64,000 bases of DNA, from assembly GCA_009692115.1 (NCBI GenBank), contig SHZU01000011.1, forward strand, positions 1-64,000, given 5' to 3'. The stretch comes from Gemmatimonadota bacterium (lineage in GTDB: Bacteria; Gemmatimonadota; Gemmatimonadetes; Gemmatimonadales; GWC2-71-9). The notes beneath the pieces were generated by a model. The model did no database searches, was not told the origin of the DNA, and saw only the letters and a list, made by a program, of their open reading frames with translations. Both the position numbers and the translations under genes were made by a program. Positions 1 to 8,892 of this stretch are shown in pieces (position 1 is the stretch's first letter; every line of letters begins with the position of its first letter).

Positions 1-106
1 GATCGTTCGTCTGGGCATGGGCGGGCCCGGGGTTCGCGAGACATACCGCGCCTGCCATGGCGGCGATAAGCGAGAGGCGCGTTACTGCTTTGGTTGTCCG
101 GAACAT
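1..106 (-). CDS. N-terminus of a secreted protein, cut by the left window edge
   Basis: Reading the minus strand from the ATG at 106-104 gives a textbook signal peptide: basic start (MFRTTKAVTR), hydrophobic core (LSLIAAMAGAVCLA) and a cleavage site ending PAHAQ. A strong Shine-Dalgarno, AAGGAG, lies at 120-115, about eight bases before the ATG. Only 35 codons are inside the window, so the mature domain and function cannot be named. The gene starts immediately upstream of the decayed S9/RCC1 stretch, on the opposite strand. Confidence 0.6.
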   Translation of the reverse strand, partial: MFRTTKAVTRLSLIAAMAGAVCLANPGPAHAQTND

Positions 107-359
107 CTGCGGTTCTCCTTCGGGTTGAGGAATAGGGATTTGCTTCACCCCGTCGAATCTACCGCGCCCGCGGTCAGCGGGCCACCTGGGGCCCGCCGAC
201 TGAGGGACGCGATCCCGGCGTCGGGATCCGTGGGCACGCGACGAGGCCCCCGTGCCCGGGCCTAGGGGCGGGGGTGACCCACCGTCGGGGTCGGGGAACG
301 GCGGGGCCACGGGGGACTCCGGGGCGGGGCGGTCGGGTCGCGGGCGCGGGGTCGACCGG

Positions 360-1292
360 ATGAGCCGGCCGGACGTGGCGCCGGTGACGGTGGCCCGCTC
401 GCTCGACGGCAAGATCGTGCTTCCGCTCGAACAGGCCGACGTGAGCCGGCTCTTGGCCACCGGCTGGAAATGGCCGGAGCCCTTCGTGGCCAAGGCTGCC
501 GACGGCGTTACCGACATCTACGGCATTCTCTACAAGCCGTCGAACTTCGACTCGACCAAGAAGTATCCGATCATCGAGGAGAGCTACCCCGGCCCGCAGC
601 GGACCAACGTGCCCAAGGGCTTCGTGGCCGGGAGCGACGATCAGTCGCACGCCGAGCTTGGGGTGATCGGGATCCGGATCGACGGGCGCGGCACGCCGTT
701 TCGATCGAAGGCGTTCCACACCTTCGCCTACGGGCACCTCGAGAACGCCGGCGCACTCGAAGACCACCTCGCCGCCTACCGGCAGATTGCGGCCACGCGG
801 CCGTGGCTCGACCTCGACCGGGTCGGGATCTATGGAAGTTCGGGCGGGGGCTTCGGCTCGGTGCGGGCGCTGCTTGCGTATCCCGATTTCTACAAAGTTG
901 CGGTATCCGCGAGCGGAGACCACGACATTCGGGGCTACCTCGGTGTCTGGGGCGAGACCTACCAGGGATATCCGCCGGGCGAGAACTACTTGGCGCCGGC
1001 CAAATGGACCCTGGCCAAGAATCTCAAGGGCAAGCTGATGCTGGCCTATGGCGAGTTGGACGACAACGTCCCGCCGGCCCAGACGTTGCCGTTGATCGAC
1101 GCCCTGACCAAGGCCAACAAGGGGTACGATTTGTTGATTGCCACCAATGGGTCGCACTATATGGCGGCTAACATGTACTACCGGCGGCGGCGGTGGGACT
1201 ACTTCGTTCAGCACCTCATGGAGATGACGCCCCCGGACAACTATCTGATCACGGCGCCGACGGAGTATCCCCACCGCGGGACCCACCCCTGA
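360..1292 (+). pseudogene. C-terminal fragment of an S9 (prolyl oligopeptidase/DPP4-like) peptidase
   Basis: About 310 residues match only the alpha/beta-hydrolase end of S9 peptidases. The nucleophile elbow GIYGSSGGGFGS is near residue 155, the acid lies in YGELDDNVPP, and the histidine in NGSHYMAANMYY, so the catalytic triad is intact. The beta-propeller (normally about 400-500 residues) is absent. Upstream lies low-complexity Gly/Pro-rich translation and then a divergent gene start at 106. The frame opens at 252, but family-like sequence begins only around the ATG at 360. No ribosome-binding site or signal peptide precedes it. A relic left by a deletion is the simplest reading; a rearranged functional hydrolase is possible but unlikely. 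The intact paralogue-like gene is at 20678-23542. Confidence 0.7.
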
Positions 1293-1294
1293 GC

Positions 1295-1654
1295 AGCTCG
1301 GTTCCCTTCGTCGCGGCGGTCGCCGTCCTGTCGCCGTGGATCACGCTCGCCGCGCAGGGCCCGGCCGGTTCGTTGGAGAACGTGCAGCAGATCGGCCCCG
1401 CCTTCGAGGGGACCGGCGCGCCCGGGGCCATCGGCTCGTTGATGGACGATGAGGTCTGTTATGTGGACCTCTTCTGCAGCTCCACGCCCCGCGTGGGAGT
1501 TGCGACGCCGACCTCCGCGAAGATCACCATGGCCGCCACCCACTCGTGCGGCCTCCTCCCGACCGATGCGGCCTATTGCTGGGGACGCAACGACGAGAGT
1601 AATCTCGGTGCGGTCTCGAGGCGTTCCCGCTCCCGGGCAGTCGGGTGGCCCTGA
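1295..1654 (+). pseudogene. Relic of an RCC1-repeat protein
   Basis: The frame running to a stop at 1654 contains one recognisable RCC1-type blade near its end, with THSCGL, AAYCWGRND and NLG spaced as in ALT1/RCC1 repeats that usually occur six or seven times. Before it is a Cys-containing stretch that does not resolve into further blades, and the frame ends in Arg/Ser-rich translation. No start codon with a ribosome-binding site is visible. It lies directly behind the S9 fragment, so both probably come from the same decay event. The 177 bases after it, up to the indolepyruvate oxidoreductase gene, hold nothing recognisable. Confidence 0.5.
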
Positions 1655-1831
1655 GACCACGGGGTGCCGCGCAGCGACGTCCGGTAGCTCAGGCCGGTGC
1701 CCCCCCCGGGGGCCCGATCGACGCGCTGATGCCGGTCAGGCTGAAATTGAGCCGAACGCCGGGCATCAGCTTGATTGACCGCCGGAATCGGAGTCCCATG
1801 ATGATTTTGTGGCGCTGACCTGGCAGACCAA

Positions 1832-4800
1832 TCACCCGCCAAGGGTGACCAAGGATGCTGGCCCGGGATTCGAGGCTCCGGAGACCGGATTGAGTGTCGC
1901 CTGGACCGCCTGCCGGAATCGATCGACATTCTTCCGCTTGACGTCCTCGTACCCCCGAATCATGTCCGGGGTTCGAGCCAACTTGACCGTCTGCTCATAA
2001 CTCGAAGCCGACAAAACCGCTGCTGCCGTCTCGATCAGTCCACGATACTCGCCGATCAACTCCCGCTCCAACCGCCGAATACTATCCCGGCCGAACAGAT
2101 CGAACGCCGTCCCCCGAAGCCCCCGCGCCGCGTACAGCAACCGGAACACCCCCCGGAACCACCGCCCCAACGCAATCTTCTTCTTCATCCCCATCGCCCG
2201 CAACACCGGCGGATGGAGCCGGTAGCTCATCACCGCCCCGGCCCCGAAGCTCTCGACCAACGCCTCATCCAGCTTAGGATCGAGGGTCAACCGCGCCACC
2301 TCATACTCATCCTTATACGCCATGAGCTTGTACAGATACCGCGCCACCGCCGCCGACAACGCAGTACCAGACCCAATCGTCCGCTCCTGCTTCCACACCA
2401 TCGCGACGAAATCGGCGTACTGCTTGGCGTAAGCCTCGTTCTGGTACGCCACCAAATCCGGCACCCGGATCTCCAGCAACTGCCTCGTCTCGCCAGTGGC
2501 GCCAGTGGCATCGACCATGGCCCGGATACCCGGCGTGAGTACCGGCGCGGCAGGCTCGGCCGCCGCGGCCCGCGACGTCACCAGTCGGTCGGCCCAAGCG
2601 GGATCGACCACGACCTGCCGTCCAACCCGAAATGCCTGGATGTTGGCCTGCGCCGCGGTGCCGTTCAGCTCGAGCGCCTTCTCGATACTCTCCGCCGCGA
2701 GCGGAATCAACCCAGCCTGATACGCCGCCCCCACCACGATGAAGTTGGCCATCATGTGCGACCTAAACAGAAACTCCGCCAGCCGCTCGGCGTCGAAGTA
2801 CACGTTCTGCCCCGCTCGAGTCACCGCGTCGATCCGGGCATGAAGCACCGAGTCGGCCGGGAACTCGACCAACGGGTTCCGGACCATCAGCCCGGTCGCC
2901 ACATGGCTCGACGACACGATCGCCACGGTCCGGTCGGGCCGGGCCCGGATCAGATGCCGGAGGTCGCTCGCGGTCAGGACGTCGAACCCGATGTACCCAT
3001 CCGCCTCGCCGATCCCGACCTTGTTCGAACCCAACGCGTCGCCGTCGAAGATCTTGAGGTGCGATACCACCGCACCGCCCTTCTGGCTCAAACCCGTCTG
3101 ATCGAGACACCGAACCCCTTTGTGCTCGAGCAACGCCGCCGTCCCCAGCACCTGGTTGACGGTGACGACCCCCGTGCCCCCGATGCCCATGAAATACAGA
3201 TTGGTCACCGGGCGATGCGGCTCCGCGCGGACCGCCGGAAACATCGGACCCAACGGCTCGAACTGATGCCCGGCCCGCTTCGGCTTCGGCCCCGCCGCCG
3301 GCACCACTGTCACAAACGCCGGGCAATCGCCGTCCAGGCACGAGTAGTCGGTGTTGCACGACGACTGATGGATCTGGGTCTTCCGCCCAAACTCAGTCTC
3401 GACCGGCGCCACGCTCAAACAGTTCGACTTGGCCCCGCAGTCGCCACACCCCTCGCAGATCCGCTCGTTGATCAACACCCGCATCGGCCGCTCGGGCGCC
3501 AAGCCCCGTTTCCGCTTCCGCCGGAGATCGGCGGCGCAATGCTGATCATAGATCAGCGCGGTCACGCCCTTGATGTCGCGGAGGAGCTTCTGGGCCTCGT
3601 CGAGCCGCTCCCGGGGCCAGAGGTCCACCCCGGTCGCCAGGGTGATGCCCCGGTACCGCTCGACTTCGTCCGTCAACACAATCGTCCGACCCACGCCCTC
3701 GGCCTGGAGCTCGCGCGTCAGGTCGGGAATCGCGATCGCGCCGTCGGCCATCTGGCCGCCGGTCATGGCGACGGCACCGTTATAGAGAATCTTGTAGGTA
3801 ATCGAGGTCCCGGCCGCCACCGCCTGGCGAATGGCCAGGGAACCGGAGTGGAACAACGTCCCGTCCCCAATGTTCTGGAAAATGTGCGGCGTGTTGCTGA
3901 AGTACGATGCCCCGACCCACTGCGCCCCCTCGGCGCCCATCTGGGTAAACCCGGCCCCGATCCGCTCCATGGTCACCGCCATGCCGTGACAGCCGATTCC
4001 GGCCGCGGCAATCGACCCCTCGGGCACCACGGTCGAGCGGTTGTGGGGACAGCCGGAACAGAAATAGGACAGCCGCTGGGCGCCGAGCCCCATCGGTTGG
4101 ACCGACGCGTCGGTCGCCGGCCGGAGCCGCTCGAGCCGGCCCGCCATCACCTCAGCGGGGAGTTTTCGCGCCAGTCGGGCGGCCAGGATTGGCGCGATCA
4201 GGTCGGCATCGAGTTCCCCGTGGCTCGGCACCAGGGGCCGGCCCGCCTCGTCGACCTTGCCGACGATCCGGGGGTGGTTGGTCTGATGATAGAGGACGTC
4301 CCGGAGCATCAGCTCGACGAACGAGCGCTTTTCCTCAACGACCAGGACTTCCTCGAGCCCCGCGGCAAAGGCCTCTGCCGAGGACGGTTCCATCGGGTAG
4401 AGCATCCCGATCTTGAAGAGCCGGACGCCGTACCGGACCAGGTCGTCGTCGGACAAGCCGAGCCGGGCCATGGCTTCCCGGACATCGAGATAGGTCTTCC
4501 CGGCGGCGGCAATTCCGAGCCAGGCGGTAGGCGGATTCACCGTCACCCGGTTCAACTCGTTGGCGGCGCCGAACCGGCGGGCCGCTTGGAGCCGGCCCTC
4601 CATCAGTTCCTGTTCGAGCTGGAGGTTGTACGGGGCAAACAGGGTGTGCGACTGGGTCGGCCGCCACGGCTTGCCGTTGAACTCGAACTCCGGCCGCTTC
4701 CATTGATGCCCACCGGGCCTGATCCGGGCGGTGCCGAACTCATCGGCCACGTTGGTGGTCATTTTGAAGCCGACCCAGAGCCCGGAATAGCGGGACAGGG

Positions 4801-5365
4801 CAAACCCGGCGCTGCCCAAGTCGATGACCTCCTGGACGTCGCCGGGGAAGAGGACCGGCATCTGGGCGTCGTAGAGCGCGATCTCCGACGCCGACGGGAC
4901 CGTGGAGGACTTGGACGCGGGGTCGTCGCCGGCGACGGCCAGGACCCCCCCGTTCCGGCCGACGCCGGTCAGGTTCGCGTGTTTGAACGCGTCACCGGAT
5001 CGGTCGACCCCGGGTCCTTTGCCGTACCAGATGCCGAGGACGCCGTCGTACTTCGGTGACGGCATCAGGTTGGCGAGCTGGGAGCCGAAGATGGCCGTTG
5101 CCCCCAGGTCTTCATTGACGCCAGGGAGAAAACGGACCTGGTGTTGCTCGAGGATTCGCTTCGCGGCCTGGAGGAGGAAGTCGAACCCGCCGAGCGGGGA
5201 GCCCCGGTAGCCCGAGATCAGGGTGGCGGTGTTGAGGCCGGCTTGGCGGTCGGCCTTGTGCTGGTCGATCGGGAGACGGACGAGGGCCTGAACTCCGGAC
5301 AGGGCGACGATGCCGTCGTCGAGGAGGTACTTGTCGTCGAGCGAATAGGGCTTTGGATCGGTCAT
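1832..5365 (-). CDS. Indolepyruvate:ferredoxin oxidoreductase, fused alpha-beta-gamma form
   Basis: This 1177-residue protein is the single-chain form of 2-oxoacid:ferredoxin oxidoreductase that oxidatively decarboxylates aryl-pyruvates to acyl-CoA, reducing ferredoxin. The N-terminal pyrimidine-binding half opens with YLLDDGIVALSGVQALVRLP. The thiamine-diphosphate core GIGCHGMA is near residue 458, a 4Fe-4S ligand cluster (CEGCGDCGAKSNC) near 637, and the gamma-type domain GIGGTGVVTVNQ with LDQTGLSQKGGAV follows from about 725. A long C-terminal domain typical of the fused family closes it. Length agrees with the family (about 1150-1190). The ATG at 5365 (MTDPKPYSLDDKYLL) is preferred over an in-frame TTG at 5389. 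No partner subunits are nearby, as expected for the fused form. Substrate preference for indolepyruvate is by family, not shown. Confidence 0.93.
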   Translation of the reverse strand: MTDPKPYSLDDKYLLDDGIVALSGVQALVRLPIDQHKADRQAGLNTATLISGYRGSPLGGFDFLLQAAKRILEQHQVRFLPGVNEDLGATAIFGSQLANLMPSPKYDGVLGIWYGKGPGVDRSGDAFKHANLTGVGRNGGVLAVAGDDPASKSSTVPSASEIALYDAQMPVLFPGDVQEVIDLGSAGFALSRYSGLWVGFKMTTNVADEFGTARIRPGGHQWKRPEFEFNGKPWRPTQSHTLFAPYNLQLEQELMEGRLQAARRFGAANELNRVTVNPPTAWLGIAAAGKTYLDVREAMARLGLSDDDLVRYGVRLFKIGMLYPMEPSSAEAFAAGLEEVLVVEEKRSFVELMLRDVLYHQTNHPRIVGKVDEAGRPLVPSHGELDADLIAPILAARLARKLPAEVMAGRLERLRPATDASVQPMGLGAQRLSYFCSGCPHNRSTVVPEGSIAAAGIGCHGMAVTMERIGAGFTQMGAEGAQWVGASYFSNTPHIFQNIGDGTLFHSGSLAIRQAVAAGTSITYKILYNGAVAMTGGQMADGAIAIPDLTRELQAEGVGRTIVLTDEVERYRGITLATGVDLWPRERLDEAQKLLRDIKGVTALIYDQHCAADLRRKRKRGLAPERPMRVLINERICEGCGDCGAKSNCLSVAPVETEFGRKTQIHQSSCNTDYSCLDGDCPAFVTVVPAAGPKPKRAGHQFEPLGPMFPAVRAEPHRPVTNLYFMGIGGTGVVTVNQVLGTAALLEHKGVRCLDQTGLSQKGGAVVSHLKIFDGDALGSNKVGIGEADGYIGFDVLTASDLRHLIRARPDRTVAIVSSSHVATGLMVRNPLVEFPADSVLHARIDAVTRAGQNVYFDAERLAEFLFRSHMMANFIVVGAAYQAGLIPLAAESIEKALELNGTAAQANIQAFRVGRQVVVDPAWADRLVTSRAAAAEPAAPVLTPGIRAMVDATGATGETRQLLEIRVPDLVAYQNEAYAKQYADFVAMVWKQERTIGSGTALSAAVARYLYKLMAYKDEYEVARLTLDPKLDEALVESFGAGAVMSYRLHPPVLRAMGMKKKIALGRWFRGVFRLLYAARGLRGTAFDLFGRDSIRRLERELIGEYRGLIETAAAVLSASSYEQTVKLARTPDMIRGYEDVKRKNVDRFRQAVQATLNPVSGASNPGPASLVTLGG

Positions 5366-5950
5366 CCTGGGAATGTACCGCAGGGCCAATCCCAGCGCCT
5401 AGGGCTAGTGAAAGGGGGCGAACACTGTCCCGATGGCGGCCAGCCACAACAGGAACATCCGATTGCGAATCTCAACCCGGCCCCTGGCCATCTCCAAGTG
5501 CCAGAGCTCCCATCGCAGGGCCTCGAGCCACCGTCCTCGTCGATTTCTGGTTGGCCCGATACCGGCTGACCGTCACGGACGTTGACGATGGGACCTACCG
5601 ACTCCGCTTCCTGTGGGACCCCGCCGTTGACCTCGTCCTTGAGCCGGACCTATCCGAACCCGCCGGGGAACAACCCGGTGGCCGCGGCGGCCGTCCGGGC
5701 GAGGTCGGGCGCGATCGCCGCGAGCTCCGAGCGGGCTTGGTCAATGCCGACGCCGACCCTAAGTCGCCCCAGGGTCCGGCGATGGTGTCCCGAGGCGCGG
5801 CCCTCGCCGAGGTCGTATTGAAGGAGGCCGAGACCGCTTGGCCATCGAGCCGCTCAGGTCGGTCCAAACCGGTGACGGTCGGTTGCCAGGCCTTCATGAC
5901 CGTAAGCGCGTCGAACGAACGGCTTCGCTGCTCGCCTCGCTGATCGCGGG
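5366..5950. other. Gene-poor stretch with possible coding debris
   Basis: No intact gene is convincing here. Short open frames exist on both strands but look Arg/Pro/Ser-rich. On the minus strand around 5660-5790, one frame reads like real protein (RVGVGIDQARSELAAIAPDL), then ARTAAATGLFPGG and a stop. It joins by a frame change to MKAWQPTVTGLDRPERLDG further upstream (about 5897). This suggests a broken short gene of unknown family. No repeat, RNA gene or strong terminator was seen. Confidence 0.35.
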
Positions 5951-6892
5951 CTACTTCACCCGGACCAGGGCCGAGTCGAGCATCCGCACCAGGGCATCCC
6001 GGTCGTACGTGAAGGCGTGGCGTTGATTGAGTTGGACCACTTCTTCGATGGCCTTCCGGATGGTCACTTCCGCCTGCCGGGCCACCGGCACAACCATATA
6101 GCGCATCTTGGGCTCAGGATCGAAAAGGGCGTGGGCCGCCGCTTCCGCGACCAGGTCGGGCTCGGCAGCAGTCTCATAGCCCGCCATGGCCGTCACCATC
6201 CGCTGCATCTCGGCCAGATAGGGCGAGGTGGGGTTCCGCGCGATCGCGGTTTCGATCTGCGTGACGGTGTTGCGGCCGATGTCGGAGCGGTAGTTACCCG
6301 GCTCGATCAGGCTCACCTTGACCCCGAACCGGCTCATCTCGACGGCCAAGGCATCGCCGTAGGCCTCGATGGCGTGCTTGCTCATGCTATAGGGCCCGAA
6401 GAGGGGGCCTGAGAGAATCCCGGAAATCGAGCTGATCGTGGTGACCCGGCCCTTCGACGCGATCAGCATCGGCGCGAAGGCTTTGGTGATCCGGTAGGGA
6501 CCATAGACGTTGACGTCGAACAAGAACGCCAGGTCCTTCTCCTCGACTTCAATCAGCGGCGCGACAACCGCCACGCCGGCGTTGTTGACCACCCCGTAGA
6601 GACCCCGGCCGGCCTTCCGAATCGTCTCGACCGCGGCCGCGATGTCGGCCGGCGACGTGACATCGAGCTTGACGGCTTGGACGTTCTTGATCGCGTTCAG
6701 CGCAGCGAGGTCCTCCGGCTTCCGGGCCCCCGCGTAGACGAAATGGCCCTGCCTCGCCAAGAGTTCGGTAATCTTCCGGCCGATGCCGCTGCTCGCGCCG
6801 GTCACCAGGACGGCCTGCGGGGTGACGGCCGGTTGGGCCGCGAGGGGCAGGGCAAGGGCGGCCAGGAGCGAAAAGGCGCTGAGTCGCAACAT
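5951..6892 (-). CDS. Short-chain dehydrogenase/reductase with an N-terminal signal peptide
   Basis: A classical SDR of 313 residues: the cofactor glycine motif TGASSGIG is near residue 32, NNAG near 107, catalytic Ser in TISSISG, and the YSMSK Tyr/Lys pair near 168-172. The body is of ordinary length and would use NAD(P) to oxidise or reduce a hydroxyl or ketone; the substrate is unknown. Unusually, the Rossmann motif is preceded by about 20 residues that form a clean signal peptide (MLRLSAFSLLAALALPLAAQPA), predicting export away from cytosolic NAD(P). The ATG is at 6892. The gene follows the secreted serine hydrolase by 33 bases on the same strand, so the two are probably co-transcribed. 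Confidence 0.85.
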   Translation of the reverse strand: MLRLSAFSLLAALALPLAAQPAVTPQAVLVTGASSGIGRKITELLARQGHFVYAGARKPEDLAALNAIKNVQAVKLDVTSPADIAAAVETIRKAGRGLYGVVNNAGVAVVAPLIEVEEKDLAFLFDVNVYGPYRITKAFAPMLIASKGRVTTISSISGILSGPLFGPYSMSKHAIEAYGDALAVEMSRFGVKVSLIEPGNYRSDIGRNTVTQIETAIARNPTSPYLAEMQRMVTAMAGYETAAEPDLVAEAAAHALFDPEPKMRYMVVPVARQAEVTIRKAIEEVVQLNQRHAFTYDRDALVRMLDSALVRVK

Positions 6893-6925
6893 CGAATGCC
6901 TTGGGCGATTGTGAGTGAGCGGTAG

Positions 6926-8647
6926 CTACTTCTGGTTCCGACTGGGTTGTTTGGAAAAGCGGACGTCGCGACTGCGTTCGTCGATGAAGACCGAGAAGCC
7001 GGTGACTTGCCCGGCGCTGTCGCGAAGGAACTCGACCGACCGCATCGACCCGGGCACCCCGGCAAAGTCGTCCCCGGCGAGCCAGGTGAGGGAATTGGGT
7101 GGGTGGCGCCGGTGGCGGAGGACTAGCTTGTCGTCCTTCACTTCGACTTGGTAGAGGGTCGCCAGCTCGTCGCTCCAATAGTCCCCGGCAAATTGAGGCA
7201 GCTGTGGCGCTGCCACGGGGTACTTGGCAGACCGGAGGCCTCGGAACTCGGCCGTGACGGTACTACCCGTTGGGTGAAACACGACCGCCGAGTTATACCC
7301 CGGCAACCAGAACGACGTGTCCGACTTCGGCGTCATCGGGGAGTCCGGTCCGGGCATCGTCTCGGCGGTGAGCCGGTCGCCGTTGCGGGCGATTCGAAGG
7401 TAGAGGCCGGGGCCGAATCGATACACGCCCGGATAGCGGTCGAGCGCCTCGGGTGTCGCGGCCACCGGCGGCGCCGAGGCCACCGGGTCGGTGGTCGCCG
7501 CCCGGGTCCCGGCCGCTGGGGTAGCGGTCGGATGCCGGGCCATCTCAGCGCCGAGGTAGAAATCGGCGATGAAGTTCGCGAACCGGGTGGCCGGAACGAT
7601 CGGACTGTTGGCGAGGACCACGACGCTGAACCGCTGTCCGGGAAAATGCAGCACCGCGGTGGTGAACCCGGCCCACGAGCCCCCGTGCGAGAGGGTCGGG
7701 AGGCCGCGATACTCGCCGTGCGAAATGCCGAACGCGTAGGGAATCGTGGTGCCGTTGGTGAGGACGCCCTTGGTGCGGCTCAACGCCATGGCCTTCGGGC
7801 CGCCGACCTTCGGATCGTCGAAATTCATCACCCAGCGGGCCATGTCCTCGACCGTGGTGAACAACGAACTCGAGCCCAGGGCGGTGAGGTTATTGGTGAT
7901 GGCGGCCATCCCGTTCGGGGTTCGGCCGTACCCGTTGGCGCGATTGGGCACCACCTCGCGGTGATCGTCGTGAAAGTGCGAGTTGGTCATGCCGAGGGGC
8001 CGGAACAGCTGCTCGGTGGTCCAGGCCCGAAACGAGGTCCCGGTGACCTGACCGACCATTTCCGCCAGGAGATTGAAGCCGGTGTTGGAATACATGTACT
8101 CCGACCCGGGCGCGAAGTTGAGGGTCCGCTGGTTGGCGGCAAACGTCAGGATCTGGCTGAAGGAGATGACGTCGTCGTACTGCCAGCCCGCCAATCGGAG
8201 GGTGCCCGGCCAATCACGGAGGCCGCTGGTGTGATGGACCAGGTGATCGATCGTGATGGTCTTCCCGACATCGGCGAGCTGGGGGAGGTACTTCCGGATG
8301 TCGTCGCTGAGCTGGATTCGCCCTTGATCGGCCAGCATCGCCACGGCGAGCCCGGCGAACTGCTTGGACACCGACGCGACGTCGAAGACCGTGGCTGGGG
8401 TAATCGGGGTCCGGTGCTCCAGGCTCGCGTAACCATATCCCCGGCTCAAGAGGACCTGGCCGTCGCGGACCACGGCCACCGCGGCCCCGGGGCTCAGGCC
8501 CATGGTGTACTCGGCAAACAACGAATCGACTTGGCGTTCCCGGCGGGCCGCCGGGTCCTGCGCGGCGGCGGCTCCGGTCAGGACGCTGATCGCGAGCAGG
8601 CCGGCTCGGAGGGCGGGCGACAACGGGGCCAAAGACGGGATGGTCAT
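6926..8647 (-). CDS. Secreted serine hydrolase, class C beta-lactamase/esterase family
   Basis: 573 residues with signal peptide (ending LTGAAAAQDPA). The penicillin-binding fold motifs are in order: SxxK in FDVASVSKQFAGLA, YxN in YMYSNTGFNLLAE, and an HxG-type third motif in LSHGGSWAGF. After the catalytic domain a beta-rich C-terminal domain of about 150 residues (YWSDELATLYQVEV and following) resembles the lipocalin-like tails common in these esterases. Such enzymes cut beta-lactams, D-amino peptides or esters; the substrate cannot be read from sequence. The ATG at 8647 places the signal peptide correctly; the frame is open further upstream but without signal-like sequence. It heads a likely two-gene unit with the exported SDR downstream. 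Confidence 0.88.
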   Translation of the reverse strand: MTIPSLAPLSPALRAGLLAISVLTGAAAAQDPAARRERQVDSLFAEYTMGLSPGAAVAVVRDGQVLLSRGYGYASLEHRTPITPATVFDVASVSKQFAGLAVAMLADQGRIQLSDDIRKYLPQLADVGKTITIDHLVHHTSGLRDWPGTLRLAGWQYDDVISFSQILTFAANQRTLNFAPGSEYMYSNTGFNLLAEMVGQVTGTSFRAWTTEQLFRPLGMTNSHFHDDHREVVPNRANGYGRTPNGMAAITNNLTALGSSSLFTTVEDMARWVMNFDDPKVGGPKAMALSRTKGVLTNGTTIPYAFGISHGEYRGLPTLSHGGSWAGFTTAVLHFPGQRFSVVVLANSPIVPATRFANFIADFYLGAEMARHPTATPAAGTRAATTDPVASAPPVAATPEALDRYPGVYRFGPGLYLRIARNGDRLTAETMPGPDSPMTPKSDTSFWLPGYNSAVVFHPTGSTVTAEFRGLRSAKYPVAAPQLPQFAGDYWSDELATLYQVEVKDDKLVLRHRRHPPNSLTWLAGDDFAGVPGSMRSVEFLRDSAGQVTGFSVFIDERSRDVRFSKQPSRNQK

Positions 8648-8774
8648 TGGTGGCTTTCGGTGGTGGGCGGCAGACTGGAACGCCGGTAATCTGATACCGG
8701 TCCGAGGGTGATCGCAACGGGAGTCGTGGAGGGCTGGTTGCGGACCGTTTCCTGACGAGTAGGTTTCTCTACCA

Positions 8775-8787
8775 TTCACCAAGTGAA
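8775..8787. promoter_or_regulatory. Inverted repeat TTCAC-N3-GTGAA in a divergent intergenic region
   Basis: TTCACCAAGTGAA is a perfect 5-bp inverted repeat with a 3-base spacer, about 130 bases upstream of the serine hydrolase start (minus) and 105 bases upstream of the Gfo/Idh start (plus). The position suits a repressor or activator site, but 5-bp arms also arise by chance. Confidence 0.3.
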
Positions 8788-8792
8788 CCAAA

Positions 8793-8888
8793 ATGAGCAA
8801 GCGTTCGGCCGCTACCGGAATCGTCGTCGTGGACGTGACCGCCCTCGATTTGAGCTACCAGGCTCTCGATATGATCCCGATCACGTGA
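8793..8888 (+). CDS. Possible 31-residue leader peptide or HNH-gene remnant
   Basis: ATG at 8793 opens a 31-codon frame ending with TGA at 8886-8888, four bases before the next gene and inside a 16-bp palindrome. Its peptide has a segment (LDLSYQALDMIPI) reminiscent of the conserved N-terminus of some HNH nucleases (NASYEPL-type), so it could be the stub of a lost gene rather than a functional leader. No clear ribosome-binding site precedes it. Confidence 0.25.
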   Translation: MSKRSAATGIVVVDVTALDLSYQALDMIPIT

Positions 8889-8892
8889 TCGG
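8877..8892. promoter_or_regulatory. Perfect 16-bp palindrome abutting the Gfo/Idh start codon
   Basis: CCGATCACGTGATCGG is fully self-complementary and ends exactly one base before the ATG at 8893. It occupies the place where a Shine-Dalgarno would lie, and no other one is visible. It could be an operator or, as RNA, a hairpin hiding the start. The same outer arms (CCGATC/GATCGG) recur at 49718-49733 before susC. Confidence 0.45.

Noticed and set aside
2213-5059. A 948-codon open frame on the plus strand opposite the indolepyruvate oxidoreductase
   Set aside because: It is the antisense of a clear family member; its translation is Arg/His/Pro-rich with no domain and arises from GC-rich codon bias.
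7148-8689. A 513-codon plus-strand frame opposite the serine hydrolase
   Set aside because: Same reason: antisense shadow of a gene with complete catalytic motifs.
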